Positions 11,775-22,384 of a stretch of 64,000 bases of DNA are shown here, piece after piece. Position 1 is the first letter of the stretch; every line of letters starts with the position of its first letter. The notes under the pieces are model-generated. The model was not told the origin of the DNA, made no database searches, and saw only the letters and a program-made list of their open reading frames with translations. Made by a program: the position numbers and the translations under genes. The stretch is from Leucogyrophana mollusca (Eukaryota > Basidiomycota > Agaricomycetes > Boletales), in the NCBI GenBank assembly GCA_021014945.1, contig MU266412.1, positions 44,236-108,235 of the forward strand, written 5' to 3'.

Positions 11775-12055
11775 TCGGCATTGGACTCACGCCTCGTCAA
11801 AGCACATCACGCGCGCGCTGTGGGTCGACGTTGGCCGTGACAAGGTCAGCATTGGACTCACACCTCGTAAAAGCGCATCACGCACCTCCTGTGGGACGAC
11901 GAAGGCCACGGCAAGTTAGCATTGGACTCAACTCGTAAAAGCACATCACGCACCCGCTGTGGGACGACGAAGGCCGCGATAGGGTCAGCATTGGACTCAC
12001 GCCTCGTAAAAGCACATCACGCACTGTCTGTGGGGTGGGACGACGAAAGCTGGGA
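11775..12055. repeat. About 70-bp tandem repeat, four copies
   Basis: The word cattggactca starts near 11779, 11850, 11920 and 11989. Each is followed by (g)cctcgtaaaagcacatcac-like and gtgggacgacgaaggc-like blocks. Copies differ by substitutions and 1-9 bp indels. The array lies between the convergent 3' ends of RPAP1 and NDUFV1. Confidence 0.85.
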
Positions 12056-12302
12056 CACCCATAGATACCCAATCGCATAACATCTCGTGACGCTTCTCAG
12101 GAAATATGCCATATGGTCACCACGGTGTATACTGGGCATGAACGCTCGGCGGCGGGGTTCAGTTATTTGTTGGTTTCAAATCACACAACCGCAATCCGAA
12201 CGGGGACGTTCCAATACAAGAGTGCTCAGGTTGACCATATACATGGAGAGGACACTGAGGGCACGCGCATGTGATAAGTACTTGTGCGAGACTCCACCCT
12301 AC

Positions 12303-14012
12303 TCATGCTCGATCCCCAGCCTCCGTAAGATTGCCACCCAGGTTATCAGGAATTGCGAGCGTAGGATCGACTTCGCCCTTCATCCGTCCACCAAACATTA
12401 CCCCGCCCTGTGCAGCGCGGAAAGCGTCAATACGCGCCTCGACTTCTGGGCGGAAGTGTCGCATGAGACCCTGGATGGGCCAGGCGGCGGCATCGCCAAG
12501 AGCACAGATAGTACGACCCTCTACTTGTTTTCTAAAGAAGAGGAGGGTCGGTGAAGCAAATTTTGAGAACTAGCGGAGGTACATACGTCAGCTCGAGTAG
12601 CATGTCAATCTCCCGTCTGTGTGCCCGGCCTTCGACGAAGCGATTCATCATGTTCATCATCCATGTTGTACCCTCGCGGCATGGTGTGCATTGGCCACAC
12701 GATTCGTGTTTGTAAAACTGGAATATTATTTAGTTATGTCAAAGACTGAGACGAGTCAGTGAAGTGACCGTACCGAAGAGAAGCGCGCGATAGCAGCGAC
12801 GATATCTGTGCTCTTATCCATTACTATGACCGCGCCAGTGCCCAAGCCCGACTGAGCGTCTTTGAGTGAATCATAGTCCATGAGCACCTCCGCGCACTTG
12901 TTTATCGGCAGGACAGGAACAGAGCACCCGCCAGGGATGATCCCCAGAAGGTTGTCCCATCCGCCTCGGACGCCACCACAATGCCGCTCAATCAACTCCT
13001 TCAGTGGAATACTCATTTCTTCCTCGACAACGCACGGGTTGTTCACGTGCCCGCTGATGCAGAAGAGCTTTGTGCCTTGATTGCGCTCCCGACCAAATCC
13101 AGCAAACCAGGAAGAGCCACGTCGACATATCGTTGGTGCGACAGCGACCGTCTCGACGTTCGCGACGGTCGTTGGACAGCCGAAGAGACCGACGTCAGCA
13201 GGGAAGGGAGGCTTCAACCGAGGTTTACCCTGCTTTCCCTCGAGACTCTCGATGAGTGCCGTCTCCTCTCCGCAAATGTACGCTCCGGCTCCTCGGTGGA
13301 GGTACACGTCGAACGAATAGCCCGAGCCGCAAGCGTTCTTGCCAATAAGACCAGCTTTGTATGCCTCGGTGATCGCTTGCTGAAGGTGTGAGGCTTCTTG
13401 TACGAATTCGCCGCGAATATAGATATATGCCGCCGTCGCGTTCATGGCGCGCCCAGCAACGAGACAGCCTTCGACAAGCTTGTGGGGGTCACCACGGAGG
13501 ATTTCTCGGTCCTTGCAGGTCCCGGGTTCGCCCTCGTCGGCATTCACGACAAGATAGCGCGGACTAAGCTTCCGAGTTAGCAAGGTGGTCAATAGACCAC
13601 GCGAAGGGATTTACCGTTTATCCTTCTCCCATCCTGGCTTGTTCATGAATGACCACTTGAGGCCACTGGGGAAGCCGGCGCCTCCACGACCTCGTAGACC
13701 AGAGTCTTTGATGGTTTGAATGATCCACGAGTCGCCTTTCAAAAGGATGTCCTTCGTACGGTGCCAGTCTCCGCGAGACTATTTTCGTTCATGTTATTTA
13801 ACATCCTGAATACACTTACACGTTTCCCAACGCACCTGAGCGCCCTTCAGGCCATGATCGTGTTTGCAGTATGCGTTCGTGAAGATACGGTCCTGATCCT
13901 TGAGTCCGCCGTATCGACGAACAGGAGGGTCGGCGACGGTCGCGAGAGTGCGGCGAAGGGTCGGAGTCGTCCTCCGCTGTAGCGCAGCGGCTGCTTTTGA
14001 TGCTTTGAGCAT
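12303..14012 (-). CDS. NDUFV1 (nuo-51): NADH dehydrogenase (complex I) 51-kDa flavoprotein subunit
   Basis: Five exons on the minus strand: 13836-14012, 13615-13778, 12774-13563, 12587-12717 and 12303-12531; 496 aa, the expected length. The N-terminus ([16 protein letters not shown]) is an Arg/Ala-rich mitochondrial presequence. The FMN/NADH glycine motif [11 protein letters not shown] is at residues 88-98. [15 protein letters not shown] and [14 protein letters not shown] follow, and the 4Fe-4S ligands are [12 protein letters not shown] (C384, C387, C390) plus C430 in the last exon. The protein accepts electrons from NADH onto FMN in the matrix arm of complex I. I chose the inner ATG at 14012; an in-frame ATG at 14105 would add 31 residues. 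The gene is complete and ordinary, and is the parent of the relic at 3753-3962. Confidence 0.96.
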
Positions 14013-14689
14013 TGTTGGGCTCGTCGTCGTCGTTAGTAGCAAGCTCAAGTAAAGTCGGGATGCGGAGTTCAGCCCTCGGAAAATACCGGTGCCACTGCGA
14101 AGCATTATAACTCCGCGAATATGATGATAGGAAGTGCAGTTATTCCTTTACATATTGGGCACCTGAGTCACCATGTAACGTAGTTAGCGCTTACTGTTTA
14201 CTGCCATGAGGGCGGATGCGGGCAAGCAAGTACTTGGGGCAATCGTCGAGGTGAAATGGGGCTCATAATCTTCCACGTATTGCGGTTCTACCCACCTCAC
14301 TGACGGGGACAACAAGAAAGCGCATGCGAACAATATTTCAGTGTGAGATGTCATATAGAATCGGCGTCACCGTGGAGTTGACAAAGACAGCATGAGCACA
14401 TGTATGTGACGTAGGTGTTCAAAAGCGATGAGTTGCTAGACGATCAACTCGTATACTGCAGCAGACACCTAAATCCGGGTTAGTTTTGACAAAGACGAAT
14501 GTGTTGGCCTTGTCCAAGCACTGGGGCATTGTCGGAAGCGCCGGCGCGCGGCCAAGGGGACTGTAAGACTGGACTATCACCCGGCCCCATCAAGGAGGCT
14601 GCACCCCGTTGGTTGTATATAGACCAACAGCTCACAGCTACGACACGACTGTGTTCGATGACCAAAGCGCAGGAATGCACTGAACACAT

Positions 14690-14930
14690 GACAGGTGGAA
14701 TGGCGCAGTGTTATTTAGATCGTGTCCAGCAGCAAGCCCATTCATATCCACCAAGTTGGTGTACCGACCTTAGATCATGTCCGAACACATCGTGTACGTT
14801 GAGGCACCTGATAACCGGACATGTCGCGTCCCGGTCTGTGCAGAGCGAAAGAACAACTAGGTCGTTGAAATGTGACGATAGGATGACATTGAACCCAAGT
14901 CCGCGAATGTCAAGTAAACTTCACTGTCGC
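14690..14930. repeat. Dispersed repeat, copy 3 of 3 (longer)
   Basis: It starts acatgacaggtggaatggc and ends after gtgacgataggatgacattg, matching both ends of the 6166-6340 copy with extra internal sequence (about 14715-14830). Shared end words with a variable centre fit a decayed non-autonomous element. Confidence 0.55.
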
Positions 14931-17013
14931 GTGTCAGTGTCTGGTCGAAAACGATAAGCAGACCATAGAAACAATCACTTCCAGATAACCGCGGAGTCGG
15001 GGTGGGAGCATCAGGTAGGACGTGGGAGCAACGATACTATTTCATAAGAGCATGAGCATGAGGGACAATTGAAGTAGGGAAGCATGGTACCAACGAACGC
15101 AGTGGCCTAAATGACCTTGCGATAAACTCACTAAAAAAGTCGATGGTGCCAGTTTCGGGTCGTTCGGTTCCCCGACCAAACCGGGAGCACAAGGTCGAGC
15201 CATCCGATGCGGGGATTCCACCTTCGAAGATTCTCAGCGGTACATAGTTCGGACCTTCCTAGACATAACAAGCGAACTTTCTGCGCCATCTCAAGCCAAG
15301 TCGTCTCACATATGCTGCGGAGCTCTTGGCGTGGAGTAGCAGCACGACCACATCCTACAGAGAGAAGCTTGTAGACTCCGAAGAAAGCCTCGGTTCCTTT
15401 CGCAGGTTGTTCTCCGAGGGAATCTAGAGCTTAATGCACGTGAACTCCAGATCTAAAATTGGTCGTAGCGAACAGAGTTGGGCCAAGGGGTTATGACTCG
15501 AGGTGTCTCCGGCACAATCGCAGGACAGAAATGCCGACTGAGTAAAAAAGAATAAGTAAGGGTGGATCGAAAACCGGAGACGGGGAGTCCATTGTGGTCT
15601 GGCGCAGGCCTTCTACAACATTGATGTTGGGTGTGCGATAAGTAGCCGAGGCAACCTGTATCAGCGCGACCTGTATCAGGCCAAGGCGGTTTTTCGCCGA
15701 CTGGACAGGTGAGAATAATGAAATCCTCGTCCGAGCATCAAGGACGACGATTACCTCTAGAGATCATCAGATGGAGTAGCCTTTCCATGTGAACCGCCTC
15801 GAGTATTGTGAGAGTTCCGCTGTAGATCCGTGTATGCCCAGGCAGTCAAGCAAAGACGCTATCGTGGGGAAGAGTTACAGTCGTGATTAAGCTCTGGCCT
15901 CTACCAGAGTTTAACTGATAAAGACATGCGTCCAATATTGATGCAGTATGTAAACCGTGTTGCCTGTGAAGCTAGTCGTTAACATCGCGACCCTTTGGAC
16001 TTCCTTCAGATTTTCTTACAAGTTTTTGGCCTGGAAGATTCATAAAGCGCTCACGACGTGAACCGCCCCAGTGTTATATGTTTACCAGGCTGATAGCGGC
16101 AGTGAAAGGATCTGACATGGTGAGACATAAAGAAGAAAGCTGTGATGCGGGGCAACCAAACCCAGTTGCTCTCTCAACCGAGCCCGCAAAAACCCCGCGT
16201 CGACGCTGGTCTCTTTCTCAGCTTCCACGGTAAAGCTTCCTAATGGAATTCCTGGCCCAATGCTTCCATCGCCATTGACCTATCACAACCGTGCTCTTTC
16301 AGTGATGCTGCGCGGCGCGATCAAGCGGACCCGGTAGAAGTCGAGATCCACTTCTTCATGATTTGAAGGCCGACCTTCGTCACAAACTCGTGGGATCTTC
16401 AGTTTTGTCTTCTTAGTGCCCTGTCGGTGAGCATTCTCTTTATTGCTGGGCTCTCATCTGACGAAAAGTGACGTCTGCAATTATCAACACCTTCTCCAGG
16501 TGCGGGTGTGGTCTTTTGGGGTTAGAGTCGCATCCTTGTTCAAAAATGTTCTCCCGAGACCCAACATCAACCATTACGCTGCCGTATCACGATATGGCAT
16601 ATTTTTTTCCAGAACTTCATCTAATAAGCCTACGTCCGTCGATACGCAGGTGAGACTTTCAGAAACTGATTCGGATTGACCTGACAATCGCCGCCTCGCT
16701 CAACCAGTTTGTGCGTCCACGCATTCGTCCGGACGTTTTCTGATCTGTCTTGGCGCCCACTCGAATCCTTGGAACGCCGAGGGCTCCTGGAGAATCGATG
16801 GATTTGATTTGTCCCGTGCGTGGCAATCCATGCATTACTCGAGGAAATCGGTCTTATCTCTCCACCTTGGTCAGCCCGTGTGCGCGAGAGTTATTTCCCG
16901 TTTCCCCGTCCCTATAGACTGTTCATTTAAAAGCCATGTTGCCCTTTCAGCTTTCTAGCTCCTCGACCGAGTTTCCTTGACCTTCACTTGTTTCGTAGAC
17001 AGTGAAAACTCCG
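14931..17013. other. Gene-poor interval upstream of the ferric reductase
   Basis: From about 14950 to 16440 no open frame of useful length exists on either strand, and no RNA gene is recognisable. The proximal part (16.4-17.0 kb) holds short frames only and should contain the ferric reductase promoter; ccctatagactgttcattt near 16910 may be a TATA-like region. Confidence 0.4.
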
Positions 17014-19431
17014 ATGGAAGCGCCAACGCCTGCAGTGCCAACTGGACCTACCGATCACGACATCCGTGTTCCCAGAAACGTACTATATGCACAGGAACCA
17101 TGGTACTGCCTTGGCCTTTTCATCTTTATCATCGGCGTTTTTCAATGGGGCTCGTTCTTGCATTCCAAGTTTGCTCGAAGGAGTCTGGGCTCGAAGGATG
17201 CTGACCTGGAGGTAGCATCTACCGCTCGTGCTCGGGGCTTCTCACTCCGCCGCCTCCCCCTGGCAATCACCAACGCATACCGCGTTATCGCTTTCCGCTG
17301 GACCCTGGAGATTGGAAAATCCTATACGCTCAACATAGCCGAGGTTTTCGTGACCGTTGCATACATAATATTCCTTTATGTATGGGCCTTCATGAATAGT
17401 TGGTGTATTTCTTTACTTCCGTACGATTCCGACGTCTCACCCACCTGCTTCAGCCAAGGATGTAGAAGGCTACAATTTGGACCTGACATACTGGTGTAAT
17501 CGCGCCGGAACATTGGGATCTGCTCAATTCCCGCTGATTACGGCCCTTGGAACCAAGAATAACCTCGTTTCTCGTGCGCACCTCCCTTTCGGATTTTTTC
17601 ATCCGCTAATTATTGTCTAGTGGTCACTGGGGTTAGCTATGACAAGGTCGAGTACTGTTGACCGGTTTTGTGAAGATTCCGCTCATCGAGACTTTAGCTA
17701 AACTATATTCATCGCATGATGTCTAGAGTTGTGTTAATTTTGCTCTGGGTTCATGCTGGGAGCGAGGTCATCTACTCAGCACCGTACGTAAAGTAATCCT
17801 TGCAGGTGGTGGTGGTCTTCTTATGTTCCCTGTAGGATTCAGCCCCTCCTTCTCACCGCGTGGGTGAGATGTGGTGTCACTGCGCTTGTGGCGCTGACGC
17901 TCCTCTGTGTCGTCTCAGTCCGCCCTATCCGCGCAGGGGCCTACGAGTTCTTCTTCTATGCCCACTTTTTCATGGTCCTGTGAGTCGCTGTGCCGTCTCT
18001 TCCGCTGCCACTTCTAAGACGTTCGGATAGAATCTTCCTCATCTGCTCATACTTCCACACGTTTGGCATGTGAGTCTGTCGTCATCCTTGCACTGATCCA
18101 AGACTAAGTCCCGTGTCAGGATGACGTTCTACATATATCCATGTTTTGTGATTTGGGGACTCGACCGGCTCATCCGCGTCATACGTCTGGTTGTTTTCAA
18201 TCATTCATACTTTGGCTTCCGGTCCGGCTCTATTTTGGATGCCACGACCGAGTTAGTCTCTGACGACTGTGTCCGCCTGCGTTTCCACCGTCCGTCGCAC
18301 TTCCGCTGGACGCCAGGTCAGACCGCGTATCTCATCATGCCTCAAGTTTCGCGACTTCCTTTCGAAGCTCACCCCTTTACCATTGCCAGCTTCGACTCAA
18401 CCCTCTTTGATTCGATCGAGGGGGGGGAACCAAAGGGCGAGAAGTCGATGGAGACAAGCTTGGCGGAGCACGCGCTCGGCCCCAGCATGCCATTCTGGAA
18501 GGAGATTGTTTTCTTTATCAACGTCCGAGAAGGCTTCACTGCGCGGTTGAAGGAGAGTGCTCTGAAAGGCGGGAAGGTTAAAGTGTTTGTCGACGGTCCA
18601 TACGGCTCCTCTCCAGATCTGGGATCTTTTGACACTTCAATTCTCATCGCAGGTAAGTGCTGTGTTCTTTCCTGGGATACTGTTCTCATGGTGTTTAGGT
18701 GGATCTGGTGTCTCGTACACGCTTCCTACATTTTTGAACATTATCGAGTGAGTTGCTTTAACGCCTCTGTCTCTCAACCTCCCCTTAACACCTTTTGGTC
18801 TGTTAGACGGGTCCGCAGCGGTAAAAGTGATTGTCGCCGCGTTGTATTCATCTGGTCTGTTCGCGATTCCAGTAAGTCCACAGCAGCCTTTGATGCACCA
18901 GGAGCCAACCAACATGACTGATAGACCATATCCAATGGATCGACGATACCCTTATCCGGGCTATCCAGCTCGCCCCCCCGTCGTTGACGGTCTCCATACG
19001 CATCCACGTCACTGGTGCCCCCGCTACCATGGAACCATTAACGCGCACATTCGGTGATGAGGAGGTCGACAAAGCCTCCATTCGCGACGATTCTCGCTCG
19101 GAAATCGTGGAGAGTGGCAAAGATACGCCAGAGAAAAGCAAAGATTCGCTTCTCGCCATTGATGCCGTCAAGCTGGAGAGTGGAAGAGCCAACTTCCCTG
19201 TGATACTGAAGGAAGAGGTCGATCTGGCTTCTGGCAGGATGTCCGTCAGTGGTGGGTACATTTCACCCGAATGTTGAATTATAGCTCATTTGGTTCTGTC
19301 TAGTGTGCGGCTCGCAAGGCATTGTGCGGTCCGTCCGTCAAGGGCTCCGCTTCCCTGTTTCAAGCCCCTCGAATGTCCTGAATGGAGGCCCTAGCGTTAC
19401 CTTGCACGTCGAGTCCTTCGGCTACGCGTAA
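17014..19431 (+). CDS. Ferric-chelate (metallo)reductase, NADPH oxidase-like
   Basis: Eleven exons: 17014-17398, 17454-17573, 17621-17646, 17698-17783, 17836-17979, 18031-18069, 18120-18652, 18699-18747, 18807-18871, 18925-19251 and 19304-19431. All phases close to 633 aa. The N-terminal half has about seven membrane spans. Paired haem ligands are H182/H196 (YIHRMMSRVVLILLWVHAG) and H249/H263 (YAHFFMV...SYFHTFG), each spaced H-X13-H. The FAD motif HPFTIAS is near residue 351, NADPH contacts are GGSGVSYTLP near 445 and the terminal VCGSQG near 592, and the protein ends in LHVESFGYA. The family reduces extracellular Fe(III) or Cu(II) using cytosolic NADPH before uptake. The first intron uses an atypical GTTGGT donor, chosen because it restores the family sequence. 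No oxidase or permease partner is adjacent. Confidence 0.92.
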
Positions 19432-20920
19432 TCTCAGCGCCCGACATGCGCTGCGCGCCAGAGAGCCTTAGACATACGCCCTCTCTATGCTTTCCCTCCG
19501 AACTCCTTAACTAAACTTTATTGGAACTAACAAACCAAATGTATCACTGTATCAAAGCGAAATGATATCGCATATTGTAGCTCTTTTCATTCGATCTCCT
19601 TATTGCATGGAGCTAAGCAAGTATGATCCAACCATCTTCAGCCCATTCTACTTGTGAAATGGGGGTGTAATACTACCAGACTTGGATACGTTATCAGTTC
19701 GAGAGCTCACGAAACAATGACTTGTTTTGTTGATCTGAAGACTAGAGATGGAAACGCCTGCGCCGTTCATACCCCAGCGGAATCCTGTAGTCTCGTCATC
19801 GAGCCTCAAGAGAGTAGATCGCTCAGTTCAAAGCTCGGGAGGCATAGTATACTTTCGAGTATAGTGTGTCGTGTTTCCCACCATTAGGTTAAATTACCGC
19901 AGCGCGGTATCTTGACTTGTCGACCCCTGAATTAAAAATAATATCATATACATGTTGCATACTGGGGTGCACACCCAGCAGACTTTACCGATCCGCCGGC
20001 TTTCCTGACTCTGTCAGAGCAAGAGGTCAGTCACGCAGGGACGCATGTGCACAGCTAGATTAGCTGGGACGACACTGTGAAACTGGCCGGCCACCTTTAG
20101 GCCTTCAGGTGTAGTGGGTGAAAGGATTCGTCCCGAGATCTTCAAGTCACAGCCTCCCACCATAAGAAGGCGGCCCAGAAACGACTGGCATGCTCGGTGT
20201 ATCGCGGTACTCATTATTCCGCATCGTGGGGCGCGACACATGGTTCGCTAAAAAGTCTGCAACGAGAGTAGACTGGCAGAAATGCAACTCTCACCAGTTA
20301 TAACGAGTGCTATGAGCTCCCTGGCTCTTCGCGCGTCGTACCCGTGTAACAGAAAGGCTGGGTAAATGATTCGCGTCACCCCGCATTGATAATGCAGCCT
20401 CGGTCGTCCAGACCAAGACTTCGGAATATAGTCGTTAGGTCGACCCACAGGCACCAGTTTGAAGAGCCCTCAGCCGCCACCAACTTTATGTGGACTCGGA
20501 GACCGACTTGAGACAGAGATCGTCGACGGTGGACAAGCTGGGACCGTCCTGGGTGGCGTTACTTGTGTCATGGTAGTCAATTTCACAACAATACCAGGCG
20601 GTATGACGAACAGGTAAAACTGGAGCAAGATATCAATGTTCCAGACTCTGGAGGTTCAACGTTCGATGCTCCATCACTGACTGTTCAGTGTGTTCAGTTT
20701 CTGCACTGATTTGGCTGAAAGTTTTGCAATGTTTTGGCCGGGTTTTAGCAAAATCTATTACCAGCTGCGGCCTCTTCGAATGAGTCCGAGCGATATTGAT
20801 TTGCCTCCACCATGGCGCCATGTCGTGATAGGATGTCATGGCGTTACTCCCAACGGTTGAACGCCGCACTGAACCACTGATCAGGAAAGCCCCGCACATC
20901 CCTCAAGTACTGACTTCCAG
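19432..20920. other. No supported gene; possible reductase 5' relic
   Basis: Near 19750 the plus strand reads METPAP after a tgacttgttttgttgatctg flank. This resembles the start region of the ferric reductase (MEAPTP after acttgtttcgtagac), so it may be a relic of a duplicated 5' end. A minus frame at 20014-20241 has no recognisable motif. Confidence 0.3.
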
Positions 20921-22384
20921 ATGCAGAACCAAGCGCAGCAAACGAATTCTGTCATCGAGTGCCTCCGGAGCGAGGTGTTGAAGCTAGAGAACCTGGAGGG
21001 CGACCTACTCGCTCGCATTATGCAAGTTCAAACATCACTTACATGCAAGCGAGCAAGGCTGGGCGAGGAGATGAATCGGTTGATCCCAGTTGACTGCCTT
21101 CCTGACGAAATTCTTCTCATCTGCTTCGAGCGGGCTATTCAGTTGTGGAAGAGCTCAAGCGGGGATGGTGAAGACGATGCACCTGCTTCGGTCGTTGTCT
21201 CGCATGTATCGCGCCGTTGGCGACGACTTGCAATCAGCACCCCTTCTCTTTGGACTCACGTTCAGGTCACACCAAACAAGGAGGACGACGTCCATCTTTT
21301 CAAGCGTTTCCTTCACAGATCTGCCAATGTGCCTATTCACGTGCATTTTAGACACTGTGTTGACACCGATGAACCATCTCAGCATAGTTCTGAATCAAGC
21401 AGCTGTTCTGAAGACCGACAAGCAGATAATTATCATTATATCATCAATGCCCTCCTTCCCTCTATTGATCGCATCACAGCTTTGTCTGCCCTGGATTCGG
21501 GCACCGTCGTCTCGTTATTACTCACCCGGAGTCTTACTTACCCAGCCTCTTCCATGCCCTTTTCGGAGACCTTTGCGTCGTTGACGGCCTTGACAGTCGC
21601 CAATCCTCACCAACGTGACGATGAAAATCCGATTGCTTACTCTCTTTTTCAGCGATTCCTTTCTGCGTCTCCGAATCTTACGAGCCTCACACTCGACGGC
21701 AAAGTCGTCAAGCCCACAGGCAACAGCATCACTGCAGTGGATCTCCCATCACTGGAATACATGTCAATAACCACCTCCGCATCCGCATTTCGGGAGTCCC
21801 TCAGCTTCATCACCTCTCTATCTGCCTCAGCCCTCCATCATCTCGAGCTACGTAGGCTGGTGCTGTTTTGGACTCCGGATGTGATAGGCGCGTTCTTCAA
21901 AGATACCTCGCCCAAATTTCCCAACGTCCGGCACCTGACTCTCGATGCCATCTTCTGTAAAGGAGCTGACCGTGCTCAACTATTTGTCGAAGCATTTCCG
22001 CGCGTCGTTCACCTTACAATTGATGCACTTTCCCTTGAACAAATCAATCCCGGAAATTTGCATCTTGTGGGTAGCGATAGCTCGGCGGCCGCAGTATGGC
22101 CCCTTCTCCAGGAACTTACTTTGGACTACCGCTTTTTAACTCCCCGGCGCCTATCTGGGGTCTGTTGCTGGCTTGAGGCACGGCGAAACGAAGCAAAGCA
22201 ACCCCTACACATCCATATCCTTGGCCCTGTGGGAGCCCGCCGTTGCAAGGGTTTCCCGCGCCACATCAAAAAGCTACAAGAGTATGGCGATGTGGACTTG
22301 GAGAATATTAATCTCCAAGCGTTCCCGAGCTGGGATACCGAGGAGGACATATGGGAGGGCTCCTCGTATGAAGTGTTGACATAA
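20921..22384 (+). CDS. F-box domain protein, 487 aa
   Basis: Intronless frame from ATG 20921 to a TAA stop. The N-terminal ~35 residues form a coiled coil (ECLRSEVLKLENLEGDLLA). An F-box-like motif follows (IPVDCLPDEILLICFERAIQ, then VSHVSRRWRRLAISTPSLWT), and the remainder shows irregular Leu-rich repeats (LPSLEYMSITT, ALHHLELRRLVLF). Such proteins are large Agaricomycete families thought to be SCF ubiquitin-ligase adaptors; the substrate is unknown. It shares architecture and phrases (WTPDVIGAFFKDTSPKFPNV, FPRHIKKLQEYGDVDLE) with the gene at 26858-28384, so the two are paralogues about 4.5 kb apart in opposite orientation. Confidence 0.85.
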   Translation: MQNQAQQTNSVIECLRSEVLKLENLEGDLLARIMQVQTSLTCKRARLGEEMNRLIPVDCLPDEILLICFERAIQLWKSSSGDGEDDAPASVVVSHVSRRWRRLAISTPSLWTHVQVTPNKEDDVHLFKRFLHRSANVPIHVHFRHCVDTDEPSQHSSESSSCSEDRQADNYHYIINALLPSIDRITALSALDSGTVVSLLLTRSLTYPASSMPFSETFASLTALTVANPHQRDDENPIAYSLFQRFLSASPNLTSLTLDGKVVKPTGNSITAVDLPSLEYMSITTSASAFRESLSFITSLSASALHHLELRRLVLFWTPDVIGAFFKDTSPKFPNVRHLTLDAIFCKGADRAQLFVEAFPRVVHLTIDALSLEQINPGNLHLVGSDSSAAAVWPLLQELTLDYRFLTPRRLSGVCCWLEARRNEAKQPLHIHILGPVGARRCKGFPRHIKKLQEYGDVDLENINLQAFPSWDTEEDIWEGSSYEVLT

